64,000 nucleotides of DNA from Streptomyces bungoensis (GCF_001514215.1 NZ_KQ948862.1:62001-126000); one strand, 5' to 3'. Positions 43,409-52,504 are shown, counted from the first letter of the stretch. Program-made: numbers and translations. The notes: generated by a model not told the origin, from the letters alone.

Positions 43409-44107
43409 GTGCGACTGACCCCCACCGAACGTGACCGGCTGCTGCTGTTCGGGGCCGCCGAGCTGGCCCGGGCCCGCCGGGCGCGGGGCCTGAGGCTCAA
43501 CGTGCCCGAGGCCACCGCGCTGATCGCGGACACCGTCTGCGAGGCCGCCCGGGACGGCAGGCGGCTGGCCGAGGCCGTCGAGGCGGCCCGCTCGGTGCTC
43601 GGCCCCGAGGACGTGCTGCCGGGCGTCGCCGACGTCGTCACCGAGGTGATGGTCGAGGCCGTCTTCGACGACGGCTCCCGGCTCGCCGTCGTCTCCGACC
43701 CCATCGGCGGCGGCCTCGGCGAGCGGGCCCCGGGCGCGCTGCTGCCGGGACCCGAGCACGCCGACCCGGAGCCGGCCGTCCGGCTCACGGTCACCAACAC
43801 CGCGCCCGTGCCGGTCTCCGTCACCTCCCACTTCCACTTCTTCGAGGCCAACCCGCGCCTCGACTTCGCGCGCCACCGCGCCTACGGCATGCGGCTCGCC
43901 GTACCCGCCGGGTCGTCGGTGCGGTTCGGCCCGGGGGAGAGCGAGGAGGTCGGGCTCGTCCCCGTAGGCGGCGACCGGATCGCGATCGGCTTCGCGGGCC
44001 TGGTCGACGGGCCGCTGGACGCGCCCGGCGCCAAGGCGGAGGCCCTGCGCCGGGCGGCCGCCTGCGGATACCTGGGAACCACGCCGGAAGGAGGCGAGGA
44101 GCGATGA
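43409..44107 (+). CDS. Urease gamma/beta fusion subunit
   Basis: 232 residues, GTG start. Residues 1-100 are the gamma subunit (MRLTPTERDRLLLFGAAELA, LNVPEATALIAD, DVLPGVADVV). Residues about 125-225 are the beta subunit (VTNTAPVPVSVTSHFHFFEA, MRLAVPAGSSVRFGPGE, LVPVGG). The joining segment is Gly/Pro-rich. Gamma-beta fusions are known in Helicobacter and some actinomycetes. The TGA overlaps the ATG of the alpha gene (ATGA). No accessory genes (ureDEFG) are in the operon, so nickel loading must come from elsewhere or the enzyme differs. Confidence 0.9.
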   Translation: MRLTPTERDRLLLFGAAELARARRARGLRLNVPEATALIADTVCEAARDGRRLAEAVEAARSVLGPEDVLPGVADVVTEVMVEAVFDDGSRLAVVSDPIGGGLGERAPGALLPGPEHADPEPAVRLTVTNTAPVPVSVTSHFHFFEANPRLDFARHRAYGMRLAVPAGSSVRFGPGESEEVGLVPVGGDRIAIGFAGLVDGPLDAPGAKAEALRRAAACGYLGTTPEGGEER

Positions 44108-45828
44108 GCCGCTCGAAGGGACGCGAGGTCGGCCGGTCGGTCCACATCGACCCGTACGCCTACGCGGCCGCCCACGGCCCCCGGGCCGGCGACCGCGTGC
44201 GCCTCGGCGACACCGGCCTGACCGTCCGCGTCGAATCCGACTCCCAGCGCCAGGGCGACGAGTTCCTGGCCGGCTTCGGCAAGACCGCCCGCGACGGACT
44301 GCACCTGAAGGCCGCCGCCGTCCGCGACACCTGCGACGTCGTGATCAGCAACGTCGTCGTCATCGACGCGGTCCAGGGGATCAGGAAGGTGTCCGTCGGC
44401 ATCCGCGAGGGCCGTATCCACGCGATCGGGCGCGCCGGCAACCCGGACACCCTCGACGGCGTCGACGTCGTCGTCGGCACGGGTACCTCGATCGTCTCCG
44501 GCGAGGGGCTGATCGCCACCGCGGGGGCCGTCGACACCCACGTCCACCTGCTGTCGCCGCGCATCATGGAGGCCTCCCTCGCCTCCGGCGTCACCACCAT
44601 CATCGGGCAGGAGTTCGGCCCGGTGTGGGGCGTCGGCGTCAACTCGCCCTGGGCCCTCAGGCACGCCTTCGGCGCCTTCGACGCCTGGCCGGTCAACATC
44701 GGCTTCCTCGCCCGGGGTTCCTCGTCCCACGACGCGCCCCTGATCGAGGCGCTGGCCGAGGGCGGCGCCTCCGGCTTCAAGGTGCACGAGGACATGGGCG
44801 CCCACACCCGCGCCCTGGACACGGCCCTCAGGGTCGCCGAGGAGCACGACGTCCAGGTCGCCCTGCACAGCGACGGGCTGAACGAGTGCCTCTCGGTCGA
44901 GGACACCCTGCGCGTCCTTCAGGGCCGGACGATCCACGCCTTCCACATCGAGGGCTGCGGCGGCGGACACGTGCCCAACGTGCTGAAGATGGCCGGGGTC
45001 CCGAACGTCATCGGCTCCTCCACCAATCCCACGCTGCCCTTCGGCCGGGACGCGGTCGCCGAGCACTACGGCATGATCGTCTCCGTCCACGACCTGAAGA
45101 CCGACCTGCCCGGCGACGCCGCCATGGCCCGCGACCGCATCCGCGCCGGCACCATGGGCGCCGAGGACGTGCTGCACGACCTGGGCGCGATCGGCATCAC
45201 CTCCTCCGACGCGCAGGGCATGGGCCGGGCCGGCGAGACGGTCCGCCGCACGTTCGCCATGGCCGCCAAGATGAAGGCCGAGCTGGGCCCGCTGGAGGGC
45301 GACGGCGAGGGCGACGACAACGCCCGCGTGCTGCGCTACCTGGCCAAGCTGACCATCAACCCGGCCATCGCCCACGGCCTCGCCCACGAGGTCGGCTCGA
45401 TCGAGGTCGGCAAGCTCGCCGACATCGTGCTGTGGCGCCCGGAGTACTTCGGCGCCAAGCCGCAGCTCGTCCTCAAGTCCGGCTTCCCGGCCTACGGCGT
45501 GACCGGCGACCCGAACGCGGCCACCGACACCTGCGAACCGCTCGTCCTCGGGCCGCAGTTCGGCGCGTACGGCGCCACGGCCGCCGACCTCTCGGTCGCC
45601 TTCGTCGCCCGGGCCGCCGCCGAGCAGGGCGGCGACCTGATGCCCACCCGCCGGCGCCGGGTCGCCGTGCGCGGCACCCGGGGCATCGGACCGGCCGACC
45701 TGCGCCTGAACTCCCGTACCGGAGCCGTCGACGTCGACCGGCGCACCGGGCTGGTCACCCTCGACGGCGACCCGCTGCGCTCCGAACCCGCCGACTCGGT
45801 CTCCCTGAACCGCCTCTACTTCCTCTGA
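44104..45828 (+). CDS. ureC: Urease alpha (catalytic) subunit, divergent
   Basis: 574 residues. Nickel ligands are present: HVH in AVDTHVHLL near residue 145, the carbamylated Lys in GFKVHEDMG near 225, His in VALHSDGLNE and AFHIEGCGGGH, and Asp in SSDAQGMGR near 368. The mobile flap usually reads MVCHHL; here it is VSVHDL, so the flap His is kept but the conserved Cys is Val. Together with KVHEDMGAHTRALD for the usual KIHEDWGATP, this is a divergent paralogue. Streptomyces usually carry a second complete urease cluster elsewhere. Confidence 0.9.
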   Translation: MSRSKGREVGRSVHIDPYAYAAAHGPRAGDRVRLGDTGLTVRVESDSQRQGDEFLAGFGKTARDGLHLKAAAVRDTCDVVISNVVVIDAVQGIRKVSVGIREGRIHAIGRAGNPDTLDGVDVVVGTGTSIVSGEGLIATAGAVDTHVHLLSPRIMEASLASGVTTIIGQEFGPVWGVGVNSPWALRHAFGAFDAWPVNIGFLARGSSSHDAPLIEALAEGGASGFKVHEDMGAHTRALDTALRVAEEHDVQVALHSDGLNECLSVEDTLRVLQGRTIHAFHIEGCGGGHVPNVLKMAGVPNVIGSSTNPTLPFGRDAVAEHYGMIVSVHDLKTDLPGDAAMARDRIRAGTMGAEDVLHDLGAIGITSSDAQGMGRAGETVRRTFAMAAKMKAELGPLEGDGEGDDNARVLRYLAKLTINPAIAHGLAHEVGSIEVGKLADIVLWRPEYFGAKPQLVLKSGFPAYGVTGDPNAATDTCEPLVLGPQFGAYGATAADLSVAFVARAAAEQGGDLMPTRRRRVAVRGTRGIGPADLRLNSRTGAVDVDRRTGLVTLDGDPLRSEPADSVSLNRLYFL

Positions 45829-45859
45829 CCTCTGCCTCCTCTGAGCCAAGGACCCGCCC

Positions 45860-46888
45860 ATGAGCTACCGCATGCCCCCCGAGTGGGCCCCGCACGAGCG
45901 CACCTGGATGGCCTGGCCGGGCCCCAACCCGACCTTCCGCGACGACGCGGAACTGGCCGCCGCCCGCACCGCCTGGGCGTCGGTGGCCCACGCCGTGCGC
46001 CGCTTCGAACCGGTGACGATGGTGCACGGACCCGGTCAGGGAGCGTCCGCGCGCGAGCTGCTCGGCCCGGACGCCGACCTGGTGGAGCGCGAGCTCGACG
46101 ACGCGTGGATGCGCGACATCGGCCCGACCTTCGTGCTGGACGACGAGGGCCGGCCGGCCGCCGTCGACTGGGTGTTCAACGGCTGGGGCGGCCAGGACTG
46201 GGCCCGCTGGGAGCACGACTCCAAGATCGCCCGCCGCGTCGCGGACCTCGCCGGGGTGCCGGTGCTGAGCAGCGCCCTGGTGAACGAGGGCGGTGCGATC
46301 CACGTCGACGGCGAGGGCACGGTCCTGCTCACCGACACCGTCCAGCTCGGCGCCGGCCGCAACCCCGGCTGGAGCCGCGAGCAGGTCGAGGCGGAGGTCC
46401 ACGCCAGGCTCGGCACCAGCAAGGCGATCTGGCTGCCGCACGGCCTGGCCGGCGACTACGGCACGTACGGCACCCAGGGCCACGTCGACATCGTCGCGGC
46501 CTTCGCCGGGCCGGGCCGGGTCGTCGTGCACAGCCAGCGCGACCCGGCCCACCCGGACCACGCCCGCTCCCGGACCTACCTGGAGATCCTGCGCGGCGAG
46601 ACCGACGCCCGGGGCCGCCCCCTGGAGGTCGTCGAGGTGCCCGCGCCCACCGTCCTGAAGGACGCCGAGGGCGACTGGGTCGACTACAGCTACATCAACC
46701 ACTACCTGTGCAACGGCGGCGTCGTGCTGTGCGCCTTCGACGACCCGAACGACGAGGTCGCCGCCGGGATCTTCCGCCGCCTGTTCCCCGGGCGGGAGGT
46801 GGTACCGGTGGACGCCCGTACGATTTTCGCGAGCGGGGGAGGCATCCACTGCATCACACAGCAGCAGCCGAAGAGCCGGGAGCAGTAG
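45860..46888 (+). CDS. aguA: Agmatine deiminase
   Basis: 342 residues; hydrolyses agmatine to N-carbamoylputrescine and ammonia. MPPEWAPHERTWMAWP at the start, DDAWMRDIGPTFV near 85, NEGGAIHVDGEGT near 145, HVDIVAAF (catalytic His) near 210 and the catalytic Cys in GGGIHCITQQQP near 331 are all family signatures. It lies 31 nt after ureC in the same operon, suggesting coordinated release of nitrogen from arginine-derived compounds. A carbamoylputrescine amidase gene is not visible nearby. Confidence 0.93.
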   Translation: MSYRMPPEWAPHERTWMAWPGPNPTFRDDAELAAARTAWASVAHAVRRFEPVTMVHGPGQGASARELLGPDADLVERELDDAWMRDIGPTFVLDDEGRPAAVDWVFNGWGGQDWARWEHDSKIARRVADLAGVPVLSSALVNEGGAIHVDGEGTVLLTDTVQLGAGRNPGWSREQVEAEVHARLGTSKAIWLPHGLAGDYGTYGTQGHVDIVAAFAGPGRVVVHSQRDPAHPDHARSRTYLEILRGETDARGRPLEVVEVPAPTVLKDAEGDWVDYSYINHYLCNGGVVLCAFDDPNDEVAAGIFRRLFPGREVVPVDARTIFASGGGIHCITQQQPKSREQ

Positions 46889-47491
46889 ATGGCCGGTGCG
46901 CGCCGGAACGCGCCGCCCCGCGAGGAGGTCCTCGCCGCAGCCATGGACATGATCGCCGCGCGCGGTCTGGAGAAGCTCACCATGGCGGGGCTCGGCCGCG
47001 AGGTCGGGATGAGCAGCGGCCACCTGCTGTACTACTTCCACAGCAAGGACGAGCTGCTGCTGCAGACCCTGGAGTGGAGCGAGGGCCGGCTCGGCACCGA
47101 GCGCGGCCGGCTGCTCACCCGCCCCGGCACCGCCCGGGAGCGGCTGGCGGCGTACGTCGACCTCTACGTCCCCGACGGCCACCGGGACCCGCACTGGACG
47201 CTGTGGCTGGAGGTGTGGAACCGCTCGCAGAACGCCGACGACGACGCCCGTGAGCGGCAGGCCGCGATCGAGGGCGCCTGGCACCGCGACCTGGTCGCGC
47301 TGATCGCCGAGGGCGTCTCGCGCGGCGAGTTCCGCCCGGTCGACGCCGACCGCTTCGCCACCCGGCTGCGCGCCCTGCTCGACGGCTTCTCCCTCCACGT
47401 CGCCATCGGCCTGCGCGGCACGGACCGGGACCGCGTCCTCGCCCACGTCCGCGAGTTCCTCGCCGGGACGCTGCTCGCGGTGGACACCTGA
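46889..47491 (+). CDS. TetR-family regulator of the urease/agmatine operon
   Basis: 200 residues; its ATG follows the aguA stop immediately. Helix-turn-helix in residues 10-58 (DMIAARGLEKLTMAGLGREV, then GMSSGHLLYYFHSKDEL); a BetI-like helical C-terminus contains WTLWLEVWNRSQ. As the last gene of the operon it probably represses it through the palindromes at 43294-43381. The ligand may be agmatine, a polyamine or a related amine (inference). Confidence 0.85.
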   Translation: MAGARRNAPPREEVLAAAMDMIAARGLEKLTMAGLGREVGMSSGHLLYYFHSKDELLLQTLEWSEGRLGTERGRLLTRPGTARERLAAYVDLYVPDGHRDPHWTLWLEVWNRSQNADDDARERQAAIEGAWHRDLVALIAEGVSRGEFRPVDADRFATRLRALLDGFSLHVAIGLRGTDRDRVLAHVREFLAGTLLAVDT

Positions 47492-47563
47492 CGACCGCAT
47501 CCTGAGACGGTCGGCGGCCCGGGGGCGGGGCTGTGCCAGACTTCACCCGTGCTCTCGTTCGCC

Positions 47564-47599
47564 ATGATTATTGGCAGCAGGCGCGCCGGTCCGCAGTGA
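47564..47599 (+). CDS. Candidate cimA leader peptide
   Basis: An 11-codon ORF, MIIGSRRAGPQ, with two consecutive ATT isoleucine codons, a codon rare in this genome. It precedes three mutually exclusive RNA segments and a T-tailed terminator upstream of the isoleucine gene cimA. There is no strong SD, which lowers confidence. It is far enough from any other ORF to be a dedicated leader. Confidence 0.6.
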   Translation: MIIGSRRAGPQ

Positions 47600-47600
47600 C

Positions 47601-47680
47601 CACCTCGTACGACCAGGTGCGGGTGGCCACCGTCGTCCTCGACCCGCGCGCAGACCTCTCGCACCCGCGAGGGGTTTTTT
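47601..47680 (+). promoter_or_regulatory. Candidate attenuator upstream of cimA
   Basis: Segment 1-2 hairpin CACCT (47601-47605) / AGGTG (47615-47619). Segment 2 GCGGGTG (47619-47625) can instead pair with CACCCGC (47662-47668), which is part of the terminator CCTCTCGC-ACCC-GCGAGGGG (47655-47674) followed by TTTTTT (47675-47680). The terminator and antiterminator therefore exclude each other. The GAGGGGTTTTTT end is identical to that of the ilvB terminator. Confidence 0.72.
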
Positions 47681-47790
47681 CGTTTTCCGGCCCACCCGAA
47701 GCCGGGAGCGCAGCGTGCGGAAGCAATGGGGGGACGGTGGAGCCGGTCATTCCGGTAAGACCGAAGATCCACAACAGGAGCCTTGAGACC

Positions 47791-49401
47791 ATGACCGAGA
47801 CGGCAACCAGCGAGCTCGACGACTCGTTCCACGTCTTCGACACCACGCTGCGCGACGGCGCGCAGCGCGAGGGCATCAACCTCACCGTCGCGGACAAGCT
47901 CGCCATCGCCCGGCACCTGGACGACTTCGGCGTCGGCTTCATCGAGGGCGGCTGGCCGGGCGCCAACCCCCGGGACACCGAGTTCTTCGCCCGCGCGCAG
48001 GCGGAGATCGACTTCCGCCACGCCCAGCTGGTCGCCTTCGGCGCCACCCGCCGGGCCGGCGGAAAGGCCGCCGACGACCCGCAGGTCAGGGCGCTGCTGG
48101 AGTCCGGCGCCCCGGTGATCACGCTGGTCGCCAAGTCGCACGACCGGCACGTGGAACTGGCGCTGCGCACCACGCTCGAGGAGAACCTGGAGATGGTCCG
48201 CGACACCGTCTCCCACCTGCGCGAGCAGGGCCGCCGGGTGTTCGTGGACTGCGAGCACTTCTTCGACGGCTACCGCGCCAACCCCGAGTACGCGAAGGCG
48301 GTCGTCAAGGCCGCGGCGGAAGCCGGCGCCGACGTCGTCATCCTCTGCGACACCAACGGCGGCATGCTCCCCGCCCAGATCCACGCCGTCGTCTCCACCG
48401 TCCTCGCCGACACCGGCGCCCGGCTCGGCATCCACGCCCAGGACGACACCGGCTGCGCGGTCGCCAACACCCTGGCCGCCGTCGACGCCGGCGCCACCCA
48501 CGTCCAGTGCACCGCCAACGGGTACGGCGAGCGCGTCGGCAACGCCAACCTGTTCCCGGTCGTCGCCGCCCTGGAGCTGAAGTACGGCAAGAAGGTGCTG
48601 CCCGAGGGCCGGCTGCGCGAGATGACCCGCATCTCCCACGCCGTCGCCGAGGTCGTCAACCTCACCCCCTCCACGCACCAGCCCTACGTCGGCGTCTCCG
48701 CCTTCGCGCACAAGGCCGGCCTGCACGCCTCCGCGATCAAGGTCGACCCGGACCTCTACCAGCACATCGACCCCGAGCTGGTCGGCAACACCATGCGCAT
48801 GCTCGTCTCCGACATGGCGGGCCGCGCCTCGGTCGAGCTCAAGGGCAAGGAACTCGGCATCGACCTCGGCGGCGACCGCGCGCTGGTCGGCCGGGTGGTC
48901 GAGCGGGTGAAGGAGCGCGAGCTCAAGGGCTACACCTACGAGGCCGCCGATGCCTCCTTCGAGCTGCTGCTGCGCGCCGAGGTGCAGGGCCGGCCGCTGA
49001 GGTACTTCGAGGTCGAGTCCTGGCGGGCCATCGTCGAGGACCGCCCCGACGGCACCCACGCCAACGAGGCCACGGTCAAGCTGTGGGCCAAGAGCGAGCG
49101 GATCGTGGCCACGGCGGAGGGCAACGGCCCGGTCAACGCCCTCGACCGGGCCCTGCGCGTCGCCCTGGAGAAGATCTACCCGCAGCTCGCCAAGCTCGAC
49201 CTGGTGGACTACAAGGTCCGCATCCTGGAGGGCGTGCACGGCACCTCCTCCACCACCCGGGTGCTGATCTCCACCTCCGACGGCGCGGGGGAGTGGTCCA
49301 CGGTCGGCGTGGCCGAGAACGTCATCGCCGCCTCCTGGCAGGCCCTGGAGGACGCCTACACCTACGGGCTGCTGCGGGCGGGCGTGGAGCCGGCGGCGTA
49401 G
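47791..49401 (+). CDS. cimA: (R)-citramalate synthase
   Basis: 536 residues, ATG 47791, AGGAG upstream. Condenses pyruvate and acetyl-CoA to citramalate, a threonine-independent route to 2-oxobutyrate for isoleucine. The catalytic Arg/Asp are in FDTTLRDGAQREGINLT near residue 16, metal His in GIHAQDDTGCAVAN near 210 and QCTANGYGERVGNANL near 240; a LeuA-type dimerisation (allosteric) domain fills about 390-530. TIGR00977-type features (EGGWPGANPRD, CEHFFDGYRANP) separate it from isopropylmalate synthase, although it is sometimes annotated as a second LeuA. Confidence 0.93.
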   Translation: MTETATSELDDSFHVFDTTLRDGAQREGINLTVADKLAIARHLDDFGVGFIEGGWPGANPRDTEFFARAQAEIDFRHAQLVAFGATRRAGGKAADDPQVRALLESGAPVITLVAKSHDRHVELALRTTLEENLEMVRDTVSHLREQGRRVFVDCEHFFDGYRANPEYAKAVVKAAAEAGADVVILCDTNGGMLPAQIHAVVSTVLADTGARLGIHAQDDTGCAVANTLAAVDAGATHVQCTANGYGERVGNANLFPVVAALELKYGKKVLPEGRLREMTRISHAVAEVVNLTPSTHQPYVGVSAFAHKAGLHASAIKVDPDLYQHIDPELVGNTMRMLVSDMAGRASVELKGKELGIDLGGDRALVGRVVERVKERELKGYTYEAADASFELLLRAEVQGRPLRYFEVESWRAIVEDRPDGTHANEATVKLWAKSERIVATAEGNGPVNALDRALRVALEKIYPQLAKLDLVDYKVRILEGVHGTSSTTRVLISTSDGAGEWSTVGVAENVIAASWQALEDAYTYGLLRAGVEPAA

Positions 49402-49437
49402 TCACGGGACCGGGCGGCGGCGCCCCGGGGCAGGCGG

Positions 49438-50040
49438 TCACGACGGCGCGCGCCAGATGTTGTCGAAGGCGGCGTTCTCGATGCGGCGCCGCTCGCGTAC
49501 GGCCTGCAGTTCGGTCACCGCGTCGCCGACCGCCACCAGGACGGTGACGACGGCCTCGTCGCCGGGCTCCTCCTCGGGCTGCCGCTCGCCCTGGACGCCC
49601 AGGGTGGCGGCGAGCCCGGCGAGGACCGGCTCGCGGGACCACCAGCGGTCGGCGGCGTGCCGGCGGGCCGGGGTGTCGGCCGCCTCGGTCCGGTCCACCC
49701 GGTGCGGCCAGCGGTGCCGCTTCCCGGAGAGCTGCCCCTCGGCGTCCAGCACGTCGCGGTAGGCCGTGGCCAGCCCCTCGCCCCGGCGCCACAGCCAGTC
49801 CTCCACCGTCTCGTACGGCTCCTTGCGCACGAGCGCCGCCCCGGCCTCGTCCAGCATCCGGTCACCCGTGGTCAGCAGCGGGCCGGGCACGATGCGCTCG
49901 CCGTCCAGGGTGAGCGCCCGCGCGGCGAGGAGGTCGACCAGCTCGGCCCCCGCGAGCGCCAGCGACAGGTCGCCCGGTTCGACGGGGTGGTCGCCGGGGA
50001 CGTCGAGGCTGACGAGGAACAGATCCTGCGGTGTGGTCAT
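49438..50040 (-). CDS. GPP34 (GOLPH3-like) family protein
   Basis: 200 residues from ATG 50040. MTTPQDLFLVSLD begins the domain; LSLALAGAELVDLLAARALT, DRMLDEAGAALVRKE and RRRIENAAFDNIW are typical of bacterial GPP34 proteins. Eukaryotic GOLPH3 binds phosphatidylinositol 4-phosphate at the Golgi; the bacterial role is unknown. From memory, GPP34 proteins in Streptomyces often occur near conservons, and a conservon lies 13 kb downstream. Convergent with cimA. Confidence 0.8.
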   Translation of the reverse strand: MTTPQDLFLVSLDVPGDHPVEPGDLSLALAGAELVDLLAARALTLDGERIVPGPLLTTGDRMLDEAGAALVRKEPYETVEDWLWRRGEGLATAYRDVLDAEGQLSGKRHRWPHRVDRTEAADTPARRHAADRWWSREPVLAGLAATLGVQGERQPEEEPGDEAVVTVLVAVGDAVTELQAVRERRRIENAAFDNIWRAPS

Positions 50041-50094
50041 ACACCCACCATGGGCCGTGGGCGGCCGATCTGCACCGCGGCACACCGCCGCCGC

Positions 50095-50583
50095 TCAGCA
50101 GGAGTCGTCGGCGAGCCGTTCGAAGGCGCGCGGGCTCATCGCCCGGCCGTCCGCCCAGATCTGTCCCGGCCTCAGCCGGCCGATCCGCTCGGTGGTGAAC
50201 TCGGCGACCGCGTTGTAGGAGTCGCCGGTGACGTAGTGCCCGAAGCCCAGGACGTAGTGGTGCCGGGGCAATAGCTCCTGCGTCCCGCGGTGCCGGGCCC
50301 GCCAGCGCCCGGGCGGGGCGAAGAGGGGGAAATCGGCGTCGCCGCGCAGCTTCTCCCGCCTCGAGTCCCACCCGGTGGTCACGGGCCCGTCCGCGCCGCC
50401 GCGCGGCCGCCCGTCGAGGTGCGGCCCCTGGTAGTCGTCGTCGCCGCACGGACGGAACACCGCGTACGGCGTCCCGTCCGGCGCGACGCGCACGCCCGCG
50501 AGCGGCAGGTCGACGGCGGCGCAGCCGCTCAGCAGCAGCATCCCGCCGACGATCCCCGCCGCCACGGCCCCCGTGTGTCTCAT
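50095..50583 (-). CDS. Small secreted lipoprotein, unknown function
   Basis: 162 residues from ATG 50583. Signal peptide VAAGIVGGMLLLSGC with a lipobox LSGC. The mature part is a compact mixed domain: GTPYAVFRPCGDDDYQG, then VLGFGHYVTGDSYNAVAEFT, and the C-terminal ADDSC; two further Cys might pair. No family is recognised. It is 8 nt from the stop of the GH30 gene on the same strand, so it may be the second gene of that operon. Confidence 0.65.
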   Translation of the reverse strand: MRHTGAVAAGIVGGMLLLSGCAAVDLPLAGVRVAPDGTPYAVFRPCGDDDYQGPHLDGRPRGGADGPVTTGWDSRREKLRGDADFPLFAPPGRWRARHRGTQELLPRHHYVLGFGHYVTGDSYNAVAEFTTERIGRLRPGQIWADGRAMSPRAFERLADDSC

Positions 50584-50591
50584 GCTCCGCC

Positions 50592-52457
50592 CTACTTCAG
50601 GGTCCACTTCTGGTTGGCGGCCCCCGTGCACGACCAGATCTGCGCCCGGGCCCCGTTCGCCGACGAGTTGTCCGTCACGTCGAGGCACTTGTCCGCCGCG
50701 GTGTTGACCACATCACCGGTCGAAGAGTTGTACGACCACTGTTGCGCACCGGTTCCGTTGCAGTCGTACAACTGCACCTTGGCCCCGTCCGCCGTCGAAC
50801 CGGACGTCACGTCCAGGCACTTGCCGAGCGCCTGGACCGACCCGTCGGCCGCCACCGTCCACTGCTGGGCGGCGGTGCCGTTGCAGTCGTAGAGCTGCAC
50901 CGCGGTGCCGTTGGCGTTCGACCCGCCCGCCACGTCCAGGCACTTGCCGGCCAGGCCGGTGAAGGAGCCGGTGCGGGCGGTGCCGCCGGACTGGGTGCCG
51001 GACCAGGTGAAGGTGGCCGAGGTCCGGCCGGGCAGCGAGTAGGTGGCGTGCTGGGAGCCCCAGTCGAGGGTCACGGTCTGCGCCGAGGAGGAGCCGTTGT
51101 ACGCGATCAGCGCCTTGCTGCCGTCCGGGTTGCGCCACGCCACGTTCGGCACGGCCGTGGACGCCGTCGAGGCGATCCGCTGGGCGCCCGGCCGGACGAA
51201 CTTGGTGAGGTGGCCCATGTCGTAGTACTCGACGGTGTAGTCCACCGTCCCGCTCGCGCCGTCCCCGTCGTGCACGGTGACCAGGCCCGTGCAGGTCCCG
51301 CAACCGCCGTTGTGCGGGCCCATGTTCTGGTCCACGGCCAGCGACCACTTGGTCACCGACTTCGCCCAGTTGCGGGTGTAGTCGATGATGTTGGACATGT
51401 CCTCGCGCTGCTGGTCGGCGATCCAGGTGCCGCCGGAGTGCTCGGTGCCGAAGGCGTCCAGCGCCGGATAGCGGTTGTGGACGGTGGTCTGCTCGCCGAC
51501 GTCGCCGCCGTAGCCGTGCCAGGCGATCCCGCCGAAGTTGGGGTGGTCGCGGATCGCCGCGTCGTCCACGGACGGGGCCGCGTAGGCGTCGTAGCCGTCC
51601 CAGTTCCAGTCGTGGGCCAGGACCTTGGTGGACAGTCCCGCCGACTGCAGCCGCGGCAGCAGCTCGCTCTTGAGGAAGTAGGCCAGGCCGCTCGCGTTCC
51701 AGCTCATCGACGGGTAGCCGGAACAGCAGGTCGGCTCGTTCTGCGGGGTCACGTAGGAGACGTGGATCCCCTGGTCCTGGTACGCCTGGAGGTACTTCAC
51801 GAAGTAGGCGGCGTACGCCCCGTAGTCCTCGGCCTTCAGCCAGCCTCCGTCGAGCGAGCCGCTGTCCTTCATCCAGGCCGGCGCCGTCCACGGGGAGGCC
51901 ATCACCGTCAGGGACGGGTTGAGCTGGAGCGCCTGCCGGGTGAGCGGCACCACGTCCGCCAGGTCGTGGGAGATCGAGAACCCGGCCAGGCCCGGATCCG
52001 TCTGGCCGGCCGGCACGTCGTCGTACGTGTAGCCGTACCGGGCGAGGTCGGAGGCGCCCATCGGGTTGCGCAGGAACGACAGCCCGATGCCGTCCGTCGG
52101 GGAGAACAGCTTGCGCATGGTGGCGTCCCGGGTGGCCTGGGACAGCGCACCGCTGCTGTTCATCAGCCAGGCCGCGGTGTCCGTGAACGACGCGCCGCCG
52201 CCGGTGAAGGTCTGGTAGCGGGTGTTCTCGTCCACGGTGATGTGCGTGCCGCCGCCGCCCGTGCCGGACTGGAAGGCGAACGGTGCCTGCTGCTGGAGCC
52301 CGTGGACGACGTGCCGTCCGGCGGAGTCGTCGGTGGTGGTGAGCCAGGCGGTGACCTGCTCGCCGGCCGCGTGCGCGGGGGGCACGGCGGCGGTGAATCC
52401 GGCGGCGGAGAGCAGTCCGGCCAGCAGCAGCCGGACTGTGCGGGGGGATCTCCTCAT
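50592..52457 (-). CDS. Secreted GH30 glycosidase with ricin-type CBM13
   Basis: 621 residues. A signal peptide (LLLAGLLSAAGFTAAVPPAHA) precedes a GH30 barrel: FTGGGASFTDTAAWLMN near 70, ASPWTAPAWMKDSG near 190, acid/base Glu in TPQNEPTCC near 243 and the nucleophile Glu in FGTEHSGGTW near 340. A small beta domain is followed (about 500-621) by a CBM13 beta-trefoil with three QxW repeats (QQW, QQW, QKW) and three KCLDV motifs. GH30 members act on beta-1,6-glucan, glucosylceramide or xylan. Divergent from a GH3 glucosidase, so beta-glucan degradation is plausible. Confidence 0.9.
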   Translation of the reverse strand: MRRSPRTVRLLLAGLLSAAGFTAAVPPAHAAGEQVTAWLTTTDDSAGRHVVHGLQQQAPFAFQSGTGGGGTHITVDENTRYQTFTGGGASFTDTAAWLMNSSGALSQATRDATMRKLFSPTDGIGLSFLRNPMGASDLARYGYTYDDVPAGQTDPGLAGFSISHDLADVVPLTRQALQLNPSLTVMASPWTAPAWMKDSGSLDGGWLKAEDYGAYAAYFVKYLQAYQDQGIHVSYVTPQNEPTCCSGYPSMSWNASGLAYFLKSELLPRLQSAGLSTKVLAHDWNWDGYDAYAAPSVDDAAIRDHPNFGGIAWHGYGGDVGEQTTVHNRYPALDAFGTEHSGGTWIADQQREDMSNIIDYTRNWAKSVTKWSLAVDQNMGPHNGGCGTCTGLVTVHDGDGASGTVDYTVEYYDMGHLTKFVRPGAQRIASTASTAVPNVAWRNPDGSKALIAYNGSSSAQTVTLDWGSQHATYSLPGRTSATFTWSGTQSGGTARTGSFTGLAGKCLDVAGGSNANGTAVQLYDCNGTAAQQWTVAADGSVQALGKCLDVTSGSTADGAKVQLYDCNGTGAQQWSYNSSTGDVVNTAADKCLDVTDNSSANGARAQIWSCTGAANQKWTLK

Positions 52458-52504
52458 GCTGTGACGCCCTTCCCGAAATGTCTGACGTGACTCTTGACGG
52501 GTCT

